From: Rhabdothermincola sp037478855
GTDB lineage: Bacteria; Actinomycetota; Acidimicrobiia; Acidimicrobiales; Acidimicrobilacustridaceae
Reading direction: 5' to 3'
Assembly: GCA_037478855.1 (NCBI GenBank)
Contig: JBBFLY010000004.1
Span: 15,135-79,134 of the forward strand
Length of the DNA: 64,000 nt
Shown here piece after piece: positions 7,900-16,389 of the stretch. The translations under genes were made by a program, and so were the position numbers. How positions within the stretch are numbered: the first letter of the stretch is position 1; each line of letters opens with the position of its first letter. The notes beneath the pieces were generated by a model. It ran no database searches. It was not told the DNA's origin and was given only the letters and a program-made list of their open reading frames with translations.

Positions 7900-8964
7900 A
7901 TGAGAGGCGTTGTCTTCGATGAGGGTGGGTTGACCATCGCTGGCGATCTCTCCACCCGTGAGCTGCGCGCAGGGGAGGTTCGGGTCGAGATCCGAGCTGC
8001 GGGCGTCTGCCACAGCGACGTGAGCGTGATCGACGGCAGCATCCCGTTCCCGACCCCGGTCGTGCTCGGCCACGAAGCCGCGGGGGTGGTCACCGAGATC
8101 GGGGAGGGTGTCACCGGGTTGCAGGTCGGTGACCACGTGGTCATCTCCACGCTGTCGAACTGCGGTGCCTGCGCCGCGTGCGACAGCGGCCGGCCCACCC
8201 ACTGCCGGGAGTCGATCGGACGGATGTCGGCTCCGTTCCGGCAGGGCGACCGCAAGGTGCTGCAGTTCGCCAACATCGGGGCGTTCGTCGAGGAGACGAT
8301 CGTCAAGGGCCGCCAGTGCGTGCCGATCAGCCGGGAGGTGCCCTTCCCCGTCGCCTCGCTGCTCGGTTGCGGGGTGATCACCGGTGTCGGTGCGGTGTTC
8401 AACCGGGCGAAGGTGAGCCACGGGCAGAGCGTGGCCGTGATCGGCGTCGGTGGCATCGGCCTCAACGTCATCCAGGGCTGCGCGCTCGCCGATGCGCTGC
8501 CGATCATCGCCGTCGACACCAACCCGAAGAAGGAGGAGCTGGCCCGACGGTTTGGCGCCACCCACTTCATCAACGCGGCGGAGGTCGACACCGCTGAGGC
8601 GGTGAAGGAGATTTGCCCGAACGGGGTCGACGTGTCCTTCGAGTGTGTGGGCCACCCGGCGCTCATCCGGCAGGCGATCGACCTACTCGACTGGGGCGGG
8701 ACCTGCGTGATCCTCGGGGTGCCGAGGTTTGGCACCGAGGCCACCTTCCAGGTCAGCACCCTCTACAACGACAAGACCATCATGGGCTGCCGCTATGGTG
8801 CGGGTCGCCCCCACAAGGACATCCCGCTGTTCGTCGACCTCTACCTCGCGGGACGGCTCAAGCTCGACGAGCTGGTTACCCGTACGTACCCGCTCGAGGA
8901 CCTCCAGCGCACCATCGACGACCTGCACCACGGCGAGCTGGCGCGTGGTGTGCTCACGCTCTGA
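7900..8964 (+). CDS. Zinc-dependent alcohol dehydrogenase
   Basis: This 354-residue medium-chain dehydrogenase has catalytic zinc ligands in GVCHSDVSVIDG (Cys) and VLGHEAAGVV (His, Glu). Structural-zinc cysteines appear as CGACAACDSGRPTHC, and the Rossmann motif is GVGGIG near residue 185. The start ATG at 7900 follows GGAAAGGACGG, a clear ribosome-binding site. A VDTNPKKEELARRFGATH segment after the second strand indicates NAD preference. Its stop overlaps the next start (CTGATG at 8962). It is third in the amidohydrolase-ALDH-ADH-cyclase operon and likely oxidises an alcohol intermediate. Confidence 0.92.
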   Translation: MRGVVFDEGGLTIAGDLSTRELRAGEVRVEIRAAGVCHSDVSVIDGSIPFPTPVVLGHEAAGVVTEIGEGVTGLQVGDHVVISTLSNCGACAACDSGRPTHCRESIGRMSAPFRQGDRKVLQFANIGAFVEETIVKGRQCVPISREVPFPVASLLGCGVITGVGAVFNRAKVSHGQSVAVIGVGGIGLNVIQGCALADALPIIAVDTNPKKEELARRFGATHFINAAEVDTAEAVKEICPNGVDVSFECVGHPALIRQAIDLLDWGGTCVILGVPRFGTEATFQVSTLYNDKTIMGCRYGAGRPHKDIPLFVDLYLAGRLKLDELVTRTYPLEDLQRTIDDLHHGELARGVLTL

Positions 8965-9893
8965 TGCCACTCTCCGCAGAGCTGCAGGAGCTGGCCGCCC
9001 GGGTCACCAACTGGGGACGCTGGGGTGACCGAGACGAGCGGGGCACGGCGAACCTGATCGACGCCGAGGCCGCCCGACGGGGCGTGGCTGCGGTGCGGAC
9101 GGGGCAGTCCATCAGCCTGGTTCTCCCGCTGGGCACGGGCTCACCGCAGGAGGGCGGCGCGCCCCGTCGATTCAACCCGGTGCACTCCATGCTGACGTTG
9201 AACGAGACCTACACCGGAAGCGTCCATGACGCCTGCTTCAACGACGACATGGTGGTGCTCCCTCTGTCCGCCGCGACGCACCTGGATGCCCTGGCGCACG
9301 TCACCTACGGGGGGCAGATGTACAACGGGTTCCCCGCTGAGTGCGTGACCGCCGCCGCTGGCGCAACCAGATGCGGCGTCGACAAGATCGGGCCGGTGGT
9401 CACCCGCGGTGTGCTGCTCGATGTCGCGACGGTGAAGGGGGTCGAGCGGCTAGAGCCCGGGTACGCGATCACCCCGGACGACCTCGATGCCGCCGTCGAG
9501 CTGGCCAGGGTGGAGATCCAACCCGGCGACGCGGTGCTCGTGCGGACCGGTCACATGCAGCTGTACCGGCAGGGCGACGTGTGGGGCTACAACCACGACT
9601 GCCCTGGGCTGTCCACGATGACGATCGAGTGGGTGCGCGACCACGACATCGGGGTGATCGTCGACGACACGTACGTGTTCGAGGTGTGGCCCCCGGAGGA
9701 CTGGGCCTCGATGATGCCGGTCCACATGATCCACCTACGAGACATCGGCCAGGTGCAGGGGCAGAACTTCGACCTGGAGGACCTGGCCGCAGCCTGCGCG
9801 GAGGACGGGGTCTACGAGTTCCTCTTCACGGCCACGCCGGAGCCGTTCACCGGCGGGTGCAGCGCACCAGTGGCCGCGGTGGCCACCAGGTAG
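8964..9893 (+). CDS. Cyclase family protein (PF04199, kynurenine-formamidase-like fold)
   Basis: This 309-residue protein belongs to the metal-dependent cyclase/formamidase family. The signature HLDALAHVTY corresponds to the HxGTHxDxPxH-type motif, with only part of the metal ligands retained. RTGHMQLY and IGVIVDDTYVFEVWP occupy the positions of later conserved motifs. The ATG at 8964 overlaps the alcohol dehydrogenase stop. Members hydrolyse cyclic imides, lactones or formamides; several in actinobacteria sit in aromatic or steroid gene clusters. The natural substrate here is unknown. Confidence 0.83.
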   Translation: MPLSAELQELAARVTNWGRWGDRDERGTANLIDAEAARRGVAAVRTGQSISLVLPLGTGSPQEGGAPRRFNPVHSMLTLNETYTGSVHDACFNDDMVVLPLSAATHLDALAHVTYGGQMYNGFPAECVTAAAGATRCGVDKIGPVVTRGVLLDVATVKGVERLEPGYAITPDDLDAAVELARVEIQPGDAVLVRTGHMQLYRQGDVWGYNHDCPGLSTMTIEWVRDHDIGVIVDDTYVFEVWPPEDWASMMPVHMIHLRDIGQVQGQNFDLEDLAAACAEDGVYEFLFTATPEPFTGGCSAPVAAVATR

Positions 9894-9932
9894 GGGCGCT
9901 GTCGGGGTCGTCGCTCGACCGGGTCGTGGTCT

Positions 9933-10211
9933 TCAGCGGAGGACCTCGAACCCCTGCAGGCCCTCGGGCTCCTCGGGTGAGACCTCGACGTGTCGGACGA
10001 CCGCACCCCGTGAACCCTGGTGGCACCACGCGACGAGGGTGTCCACCGCCTCAGGCTCCCCCTCGAAGACCGCCTCGACCCGACCGTCGGGCAGATTGCG
10101 CACCCAGCCGTGCACGTCCCGCAGACGTGCCTCCTGCCGGCAGGTGTCCCGGAACCAGACGCCCTGTACTCGACCGGAGACCACGACGTGCCGACGGACG
10201 ATCGCGCTCAT
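9933..10211 (-). CDS. acyP: Acylphosphatase
   Basis: This 92-residue protein hydrolyses acyl phosphates. The family signature GRVQGVWFR is at residues 13-21 with the catalytic Arg21, and GWVRNLPDG supplies Asn39. The length is typical. The start MSAIVRR at 10211 is preferred because it places the beta1 strand at the usual position, although an in-frame ATG lies 9 nt further upstream. The initiation codon overlaps, on the opposite strand, the first possible start of the gene at 10210/10222, leaving no intergenic space between the divergent pair. Confidence 0.9.
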   Translation of the reverse strand: MSAIVRRHVVVSGRVQGVWFRDTCRQEARLRDVHGWVRNLPDGRVEAVFEGEPEAVDTLVAWCHQGSRGAVVRHVEVSPEEPEGLQGFEVLR

Positions 10212-10221
10212 GCGGACCATC

Positions 10222-10569
10222 ATGGCTGAGCGCAGTACGTTGCCCCGCGTGTTCGTGCTCGTCGACCCCTCCACGGGGCAGCTCTCGTTGATGGAAGCCG
10301 ACGACTTCGACCGCTTCCACGTGACCGTACCCAGCGGGGCCTCCTTCCCCGAGATCGTCGACCTGTTCGAGCGCGAACAGGTCGGTCGGGCCGTGGAAGG
10401 CTCCAGCGACCACATCTGGGTGTCGATCGAGGTGGTACGCCGCTTGGCCGGGGCGCGAGGCGACGGGTGGAGCAGCGGGTTCGAGGGGATGCTCGCCTAC
10501 GCTCGCTCCAAGGGCTGGACCGACGAGACCGACACCCACGTCAGGGCGCACCTGATCTGGTCTGCGTAA
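10222..10569 (+). CDS. Hypothetical protein, 115 aa
   Basis: I recognise no family. The protein is small, soluble and slightly acidic, with a beta-rich N-half (VFVLVDPSTGQLSLMEADDFDRFHVTVP) and a tryptophan-containing C-half (HIWVSIEVVRRLAG, GWSSGFEGMLAYARSKGW). ATG at 10222 is used; ATG at 10210 in the same frame is possible. No membrane segment or signal peptide is visible. Coding is supported by regular third-position GC and a stop well matched to the next promoter. It starts face to face with acylphosphatase, so its promoter must lie within that gene. Confidence 0.6.
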   Translation: MAERSTLPRVFVLVDPSTGQLSLMEADDFDRFHVTVPSGASFPEIVDLFEREQVGRAVEGSSDHIWVSIEVVRRLAGARGDGWSSGFEGMLAYARSKGWTDETDTHVRAHLIWSA

Positions 10570-10585
10570 ACTGACGCTCCATCAG
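10567..10585 (+). promoter_or_regulatory. -10 with overlapping TGACG-NNN-CRTCA palindrome upstream of FadD
   Basis: TAAACT (10567-10572) fits a -10 hexamer. It overlaps CTGACGCTCCATCAG (10571-10585), an imperfect palindrome with the form TGACG-N3-CRTCA. The same palindrome sits on the -10 elements at 13971 and 23682. This position, just downstream of the -10, suggests repression by an unidentified TetR-type regulator. Confidence 0.5.
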
Positions 10586-10631
10586 AAACGGGCCCGCGGG
10601 GCCGGTCACCGGAGTCGGAGGAGGGGCGCTG

Positions 10632-12176
10632 ATGCTCGAAGGTCGCACGCTGTGGGAGCTGGTCGAGGCCAGGGCTGAGCTCACCCCGGACGCTCGTATG
10701 GCTGTCGACGAGAGCGGGCGCGAGCTCACCTTCGCCGAGTTCAGAAACCGAGCCGAGCGCACGGCCGCCGCGCTGGCCGATCGGGGCATCTCCGCCGGGG
10801 ACGTCGTCACATGGCAGCTGCCGACCTGGCTCGAGTCGATGGTGCTCGTCGCTGCGATCTCCCGGCTCGGCGCCACGCAGAACCCGATCCTGCACATCTA
10901 CCGGGAGCGGGAGGTGGGCTTCTGCGTCCGCCAGGCGGGCGCGAAGCTGCTCGTGGTGCCCACCACCTTCGGTGGCTTCGACTTCCAGGCCATGGCGACG
11001 GGCATCGCCGAACAGAACCCCGGTCTCGAGGTGTTGCTGTGCGACCGCTCGCTGCCTGAGGCCGACCCCACCTCGCTGCCGGCTCCCCCCACCAGCGGCG
11101 AGGAGGTGCGCTGGCTGTTCTACACATCCGGCACCACCGCCGACCCTAAAGGGGCCCGGCACACCGACCAGACGATCCATGCCGTTGCCCGGGGTATGGC
11201 CGAGCGCCTGGCCGTGACGGAGGCTGACCGCAACGCGCTGGCCTTCCCCTTCCCGCACATCGGCGGGATCACCTGGCTGTTCACGAGCCTGATGACCGGT
11301 TGTCAGAACATCCTCTTCCAGGCGTTCGTGCCGGACCAGGTGGTCGAGGTGCTCGGCAAGGAGGGTGTCACGTTGGCTGGCTCGGGCACGGTGTTCCACC
11401 AGGTGTATCTGGCGGCTCAGCGAGCGAGTGACACCCCGATCTTCCCCCACGTCAGAGGCTTCCCGGGGGGCGGCGCTCCCAAGCCGCCGGCGCTGCACTA
11501 CGAGATGAAGGAGGCGTTCCCGCAGTCCGCGGGCATCCTCTCGGGCTACGGCCTGACCGAGGCGCCGATCCTCACGATGGCCTCCATCCACGACCGTGAT
11601 GAAGATCTCGCCAACACGGAAGGCTCCCCGATGCCGGGCGTGGTGCTGAAGCTGGTGAAGACCGACGGCACCATCGCCTCGGTCGGTGAGGAGGGTGAGG
11701 TGCGGGCAAAGGCCCCCCAGCTGATGCTCGGCTACCTGGATGCCTCCCTCAACGAGGAGGCCTTCGACGAGGAGGGGTTCTTCCGTACCGGTGACCTCGG
11801 CGTGCTCAACGAGCGCAACATGCTGATGATCACCGGCCGCCTCAAGGACATCATCATCCGCAAGGGTGAGAACATCTCAGCCAAGGAGGTGGAGGACCAC
11901 CTCTACAAACACCCGAAGGTGGCTGACGTGGCGGTGATCGGCCTGCCTGATCCGGTGAGCGGGGAGCGGGTCTGTGCCGTGGTCGTCACCGCTGAGGGGT
12001 CCGAGCCGCTCGGCTTCGACGAGATGGTCGAGTTCTTGAAGGGGCAGGGCTTGATGATGATCAAGGTGCCCGAGCAGCTCGAGATCGTCGAGGCGATCCC
12101 CCGCAACCCCGCAGGCAAGATCCTCAAGCGCGAGCTGCAGGACCGCTTCCGCGACAGCCAACCCAACCGCCGCTGA
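10632..12176 (+). CDS. Acyl-CoA synthetase (AMP-binding, cyclohexanecarboxylate-CoA-ligase-like)
   Basis: This 514-residue class I adenylate-forming enzyme makes acyl-CoA from a carboxylic acid, ATP and CoA. The P-loop-like A3 motif is YTSGTTADPKGARHTD near residues 163-178. GYGLTEAP is the A5 region, FRTGDLG the A7 region, and GRLKDIIIRKGENISAKEVE the hinge. Lys in NPAGKILKRE (C-terminal) is the adenylation lysine. The GGAGGAGGGG ribosome-binding site ends 6 nt before the ATG. The overall pattern resembles alicyclic/medium-chain ligases rather than FadD19. It appears to be a single-gene unit under the TGACG-N3-CRTCA operator. Confidence 0.88.
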   Translation: MLEGRTLWELVEARAELTPDARMAVDESGRELTFAEFRNRAERTAAALADRGISAGDVVTWQLPTWLESMVLVAAISRLGATQNPILHIYREREVGFCVRQAGAKLLVVPTTFGGFDFQAMATGIAEQNPGLEVLLCDRSLPEADPTSLPAPPTSGEEVRWLFYTSGTTADPKGARHTDQTIHAVARGMAERLAVTEADRNALAFPFPHIGGITWLFTSLMTGCQNILFQAFVPDQVVEVLGKEGVTLAGSGTVFHQVYLAAQRASDTPIFPHVRGFPGGGAPKPPALHYEMKEAFPQSAGILSGYGLTEAPILTMASIHDRDEDLANTEGSPMPGVVLKLVKTDGTIASVGEEGEVRAKAPQLMLGYLDASLNEEAFDEEGFFRTGDLGVLNERNMLMITGRLKDIIIRKGENISAKEVEDHLYKHPKVADVAVIGLPDPVSGERVCAVVVTAEGSEPLGFDEMVEFLKGQGLMMIKVPEQLEIVEAIPRNPAGKILKRELQDRFRDSQPNRR

Positions 12177-12221
12177 CCGGCAGCCGCCGGCCAGCAGTCG
12201 CGCGCCGGGTCGGGTGGGAGC

Positions 12222-13835
12222 TCAGCGCCCTGCCGCCTTCTCGCTGCCGCCCCAGACCGTCGTCGGGGTGTTGGTCTGCGACCCTGGTGACAGGTCGTAG
12301 CGGTTGCGCACCCCGCTCCCGGCACAGCCGCCGCCGTCCTTGCCCGAGTTCCGGGCCATGGTCTGGTCAAGCAGCGGTGTGGCGCCTGAGAACATGCCCC
12401 ACGGGCTCTCACAGCCGGGCACGATCCACACGTGGTTCATCCAGCCAGCGGTGCCGTCGGCTTTGCGTCCGCCCATGGCTGCACACTGCTCGGGGGTCGT
12501 GGTGGAGTCGCCGATGACGCCTCCGGCTCCGATGCAGAGACCGACGTGGCGGTGGAAGTGGTCGTTCGGACCGGTGAAGCCCTGTGTGGGCTCGACCTCG
12601 CTGTCGTGCAGGACGTAGTAGGAGAGCCCGACCACGGACGCATCGGGCCCGTCGCCGTCGTAGAGGATCATCTCCGGCTTGTCGATCTCGAAGGTGCCGT
12701 CGACGTACTTGAAGTTCATGTAGTGGGCGGCGATGCCGGGCACGTAGGGGGTGACCTTCACCCATCCGGCGGCCATGGCGTCAGCGGCGGTCGGGTAGCG
12801 CAGAGCGGTCTCGCGGGCCAGCGCGAGCTCGGCCTTCAGCTGATCGCATTGGGCCGGGTCAGTCATGGCGATCCAGGGCTGTGGGCCGAGGTGACCGCCC
12901 ATGCCGTGGTTGTCGTCCCCGCTACCACCCGTGGTGTGCGCGTGCGCCCCGCTGCCCGAGTACTGCGGCAGCCACCTCAGCCACTCCGTGTACACCTCGT
13001 CGCTGACGCCGGCCAACGCCACGATCACCGCCGCGTCTTTCACCTCGCCGCCGGGCTGGGTGGTCTTGGCGATCAGCCGGTCCAGCTCCGGTGATCCCTT
13101 GATCGGCGAGGTCGAGGCGTGGCTGTGGCCGCTGGTGTCGGAGTGGGTGCCCCCCATGATGTTGTCGATGCCGGCGGTCGTGGTCTCCTGCCAGTAGGAC
13201 GCGGGGTTGATGTCGAGGTCGCAGCGCGCTGCAGCGATCGACGCCAGCTCGGCATCGGTCGCCCCGCCCGAGCCGTGGACGTGGCCGGCTCCGAGCTCGC
13301 CTACGCCGTGGACGTGGTTGGCCGTCTCGGGATCAGCCAGGGCGAAGGAGGTCGCCACCAGTGCCAGCACGGGGATCACCGACGCGGCCGCGAGCGTGGA
13401 ATCGGTGAGCTTGGCGCCGAGACGTGGCTTCCACAGCAGTGCGGCGGATCCGAGCACCAGCAGCGCTTCGAAGGTGGTCGTCAGCTGATCGACGGTTCGG
13501 GCTTCCTCCGGCTGGCCCGCATGGGCACCGACGGGAAGCCCACTGGTGCGGCTCCAGACCCAGATGGCGATGATGGCCAGGTTCACGACCATCACCGCTT
13601 CGAGGAGCCGGCGGCTCGGGCGGACGATGAGCGCGATGGCGGCGAGCACCTGCGCCCAGCCCATGATGGCGAAGGCCCATCCTTCGAGTGCCCCCTGCTG
13701 CGCGTGCTGCGGGATCATCACGAGGTGCACGACGCCCGCGCAGAGTGAGAGCACGGCGAGCACGATTCGCGCCGGCACGCTGTACTGCGCCATCTCGCGC
13801 TCGGATGACGGTGTGGCCTGGACGGTGGCGGCCAT
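12222..13835 (-). CDS. Membrane-anchored histidine-rich protein of unknown function
   Basis: This 537-residue protein has five hydrophobic segments in the first ~170 residues, followed by a large hydrophilic domain. The central part carries several His clusters (NHVHGVGELGAGHVHG, SGHSHAS, GAHAHTT, DDNHGMGGH), suggesting metal binding. The last ~200 residues form a conserved-looking domain with HYMNFKYVDG, NDHFHRHVGLC, WMNHVWIVPGCESPWG and paired cysteines. The start ATG at 13835 is chosen because AAGGGGGAAGG precedes it by 3 nt; the ATG at 13856 would place that site inside the gene. A -10 TACGTT on the minus strand (plus-strand AACGTA, 13892-13897) is plausible. I do not assign a function. 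Confidence 0.72.
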   Translation of the reverse strand: MAATVQATPSSEREMAQYSVPARIVLAVLSLCAGVVHLVMIPQHAQQGALEGWAFAIMGWAQVLAAIALIVRPSRRLLEAVMVVNLAIIAIWVWSRTSGLPVGAHAGQPEEARTVDQLTTTFEALLVLGSAALLWKPRLGAKLTDSTLAAASVIPVLALVATSFALADPETANHVHGVGELGAGHVHGSGGATDAELASIAAARCDLDINPASYWQETTTAGIDNIMGGTHSDTSGHSHASTSPIKGSPELDRLIAKTTQPGGEVKDAAVIVALAGVSDEVYTEWLRWLPQYSGSGAHAHTTGGSGDDNHGMGGHLGPQPWIAMTDPAQCDQLKAELALARETALRYPTAADAMAAGWVKVTPYVPGIAAHYMNFKYVDGTFEIDKPEMILYDGDGPDASVVGLSYYVLHDSEVEPTQGFTGPNDHFHRHVGLCIGAGGVIGDSTTTPEQCAAMGGRKADGTAGWMNHVWIVPGCESPWGMFSGATPLLDQTMARNSGKDGGGCAGSGVRNRYDLSPGSQTNTPTTVWGGSEKAAGR

Positions 13836-13970
13836 CTGCCTTCCCCCTTGGAGCATCGGTCGTCGAGCGGGGTGTGCCCCCGGTCACCACAAACGTAACC
13901 AGGCTCGCCGAGTTTCACACCGAGTGCAAGCATGAGGTCTCTGGATTGCAGGGGATCGTGGCCGCATCGC

Positions 13971-13991
13971 TAGGATCTGACGACTCATCAG
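13971..13991 (+). promoter_or_regulatory. -10 followed by TGACG-NNN-CRTCA palindrome upstream of Hsd4A-like SDR
   Basis: TAGGAT (13971-13976) is immediately followed by CTGACGACTCATCAG (13977-13991), nearly the same palindrome as at 10571. It lies in the divergent intergenic region between the His-rich membrane gene and the SDR. A GGAGGGACC ribosome-binding site follows before the ATG at 14007, so this transcript has a short leader. Confidence 0.5.
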
Positions 13992-14006
13992 AACTGCGGA
14001 GGGACC

Positions 14007-14918
14007 ATGGGACTGCTCGACGGCAGAGTTGCGATCGTGACAGGTGCCGGTCACGGGATCGGCAGGGGACACGCGCTGGAGCTGTCGAAGGAGGGCGCCT
14101 ACGTCGTGGTGAACGACCTCGGCGTCTCACTGAAGGGTGAAGGGCAGGGGCGCGACGCCGACCTGACGGTCAAGCTCATCGAGGAGCGTGGAGGCAGGGC
14201 GGTCGCGAACTACGAGGACGTGGCCGACTTCGAAGGCGCCCGCCGTCTGATCCAGCAGGCGGTCGACGAGTTCGGCCGGCTGGACATCCTGGTCAACAAC
14301 GCCGGCATCGCGCGGGACGCCACCATCTGGAGCATGACCGAGGAGGACTGGGACAAGGTCATCCGGGTCCACCTCAAGGGCACCTTCGCCCCCACCCACC
14401 ACGCGGTGAACCACTGGCGCCGGCTGAGCAAGGCGGGCGAGGACGTGAGCACGGGTCGCATCATCAACACGACCAGCGGTGCGGGCCTCGTCGGCAACTT
14501 CGGTCAGGCGAACTACACCGCGGCCAAGGCAGGCATCGCTGCGTTCACGCAGACGGTCAGCCTCGAGGTGTTCAAGATGGGCATCACCGTGAACGCCATC
14601 GGGCCGGCGGGCGCCACCCGCATGGCTGCCTCGATCCCGGGCGCGGGCATCGAAGCGCGCGAGCCGGACGAGTTCGATGAGTGGGACCCGATGGACCCGT
14701 CGCTCTCGTCGCCACTGGTCGCGTGGCTGGCCAGCGACTACGCGGCACACGTGACCGGCCAGGTCATCCGGGCCGTGAAGGACGAGATCGTGCTGATGAA
14801 CGGCTGGAGCAACGGCAACAGCATCCGCAAGCCCGGCAAGCGCTGGGAAGCGTCCGAGCTCACCGCCCTCATGAACGCCGACATCTTCAAGTGTCGAGCG
14901 CCCGGCCTGCGCTACTGA
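14007..14918 (+). CDS. Hsd4A/MFE2-like SDR (3-hydroxyacyl-CoA or 17-beta-HSD type)
   Basis: This 303-residue SDR resembles the dehydrogenase half of peroxisomal multifunctional enzyme 2 and mycobacterial Hsd4A. Features are TGAGHGIGRG near residue 12, an extended VVVNDLGVSLKGEG loop, NNAGIARDA, the catalytic serine in NTTSGAG, and YTAAK. It is longer than classical SDRs because of a ~45-residue C-terminal extension. Hsd4A oxidises 3-hydroxyacyl-CoA of the cholesterol side chain and 17-beta-hydroxysteroids. The match here is to the subfamily, not proof of substrate. The ThDP-like gene starts 26 nt downstream, so the two are likely co-transcribed. Confidence 0.85.
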   Translation: MGLLDGRVAIVTGAGHGIGRGHALELSKEGAYVVVNDLGVSLKGEGQGRDADLTVKLIEERGGRAVANYEDVADFEGARRLIQQAVDEFGRLDILVNNAGIARDATIWSMTEEDWDKVIRVHLKGTFAPTHHAVNHWRRLSKAGEDVSTGRIINTTSGAGLVGNFGQANYTAAKAGIAAFTQTVSLEVFKMGITVNAIGPAGATRMAASIPGAGIEAREPDEFDEWDPMDPSLSSPLVAWLASDYAAHVTGQVIRAVKDEIVLMNGWSNGNSIRKPGKRWEASELTALMNADIFKCRAPGLRY

Positions 14919-14943
14919 GCGACTGGCGGCGAACCGAGCGATC

Positions 14944-16239
14944 GTGACCACGCAGACGGTCGGTGATCTGCTCGGGCGCTGTCTGCTCGCGGCGGGAGCG
15001 CGCCGGGTCTTCGGCTCGACGGAGTCCGGGATCAGGCGGCTCCCGGGGCTGAGCCACGTCCACGTCTCCGACCCCGCGCTCGCGGTCCTGCTGGCCGACG
15101 CCGACGGTCGGATCGGTACCGGCCCTGGCGTGGCGGTGCTGCCGGACCGGCGGCTCCACCTCGGCTCGCAGCCCGGACTGCCCGGTGAGCGTCTGGTGCT
15201 GCAGGAGCCGTCGGCGATCCCCTCGGTGATCGCGGCGTGGAGCTTCGGTCGGGTCCACGCTTCGGTGGAGATCGAGCTGGCACTCGATCTGGACGCGCCC
15301 GCTCCCGCGTTGGATCCGATCAGGCTCGACGAGACGGCGGGTGAGGTCCTGACGCTCTCACCGAGCCTGGCGGAGCTCCAGCTGATGGTGCTGGTCGGGC
15401 CGGGGGTGGTGCGCGCCGGACAGGTCGAGGCGCTGCGGACCTTCGCCGGGCAGGCGGGTGTCGGGGTGCTCAACACCTGGGGCGCGAAGGGGGTGTTCCC
15501 TTGGGAGGACCCGTTCCACCTGGGCACCGTCGGTCTGCAGGCCCGGGACTTCGAGCTGGCCGGTCTCGCGGAGGTGGAGCTCCTCGTCGTCTCAGGTGTC
15601 GATCCGCTGGAGGCGCCTGAGCATCGCTGGTCGGGGCCGCCCCAGGTGCTCGAGGTCGAGCCCTGGCAGCTCGCCGCGCTGGCCTGGCGTTGGGAGGAGC
15701 CGCGCCCGACACCGCCGCGCCCGGCGCTCTACACCGAGCTCGCGGCGGCACTCGCCCCTCTGTATCAGTCCGACGCGATCCCGCTGACCCCGGCGAGGGC
15801 CGCGGCGGGCCTGGGGGCGGCCCGACCGGCGGGCGGTCTCGTCGTCGCCGACCCGGGTCCGGCGGGGCTTTGGGTGGCGCGGGCGTTTCCGACGACGGAG
15901 CCGGGCAGTGTGGTGGTGCCCGCGGTGTTCGTTCGTGGCTTCGCTGCCGCAGCGGCCGCGGTGGCGGGCCTCGACCGCCGACCGGTCGTCGCCGTCGTGA
16001 CCGATCCCCCCGACGACTCCACCCTCGAGCTGCTCGCGCTCGCCGACCACTGGGGCGTTGCGTTGAGCCTTGAGGTCTGGGGAGCTGATGTCCCACTGCC
16101 CTCAGCCGCCGCGCACGCCGATCGCCTGGCGGGATCCTTCGGAGAGCCGGGGGTGAAGGTGCTGCCGGTCCCGGTGGACTTCGCGCACACCCGTACGCTC
16201 GTCGAGGTGGCCGGCGAGGTCGTCGCCTGGACGTCGTGA
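14944..16239 (+). CDS. ThDP-enzyme-like protein with degenerate cofactor motifs
   Basis: This 431-residue protein looks like a shortened acetolactate-synthase-type enzyme. VGDLLGRCLLAAGARRVFG resembles the start of the N-domain. LMVLVGPGVV, VGVLNTWGAKGVFPWEDP and LGTVGLQARDFELAGLAEVELLVVSGVDPLE (in separate blocks) read as the central domain. The C-domain retains the layout, but the ThDP motif GDG...NN is replaced by TDPPDDSTLELL with no NN, and the catalytic N-domain Glu position reads SDPALA. The cofactor is therefore probably not bound. The GTG at 14944 lies 25 nt after the SDR. Its role could be structural or binding; this is a by-eye assignment. Confidence 0.6.
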   Translation: MTTQTVGDLLGRCLLAAGARRVFGSTESGIRRLPGLSHVHVSDPALAVLLADADGRIGTGPGVAVLPDRRLHLGSQPGLPGERLVLQEPSAIPSVIAAWSFGRVHASVEIELALDLDAPAPALDPIRLDETAGEVLTLSPSLAELQLMVLVGPGVVRAGQVEALRTFAGQAGVGVLNTWGAKGVFPWEDPFHLGTVGLQARDFELAGLAEVELLVVSGVDPLEAPEHRWSGPPQVLEVEPWQLAALAWRWEEPRPTPPRPALYTELAAALAPLYQSDAIPLTPARAAAGLGAARPAGGLVVADPGPAGLWVARAFPTTEPGSVVVPAVFVRGFAAAAAAVAGLDRRPVVAVVTDPPDDSTLELLALADHWGVALSLEVWGADVPLPSAAAHADRLAGSFGEPGVKVLPVPVDFAHTRTLVEVAGEVVAWTS

Positions 16240-16313
16240 GAGCCTTCCGGAGGCTCGGATCGCCGAGGGTGGTCGCGAGCCGCGTCAGTCGTACCGGGAC
16301 TCGACCAAAAAAC

Positions 16314-16332
16314 GAGAACGTGTTATAGTTCT
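16314..16332 (+). promoter_or_regulatory. KstR-like operator overlapping a TATAGT -10
   Basis: GAGAACGTGTTATA (16314-16327) matches TnnAACnnGTTnnA except for the first T. TATAGT (16324-16329) is a strong -10 that overlaps its right half. AGAAC...GTTCT arms at 16315-16319 and 16328-16332 form a wider inverted repeat. Transcription would start near 16336, leaving a leader of about 54 nt with GGAAAGGAT before the ATG at 16390. Confidence 0.6.
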
Positions 16333-16389
16333 GGTCGTTCCCGGATCGCGGCCGAGACCGGCAGCGGGTCCCCACGGAAAGGATCTGGC

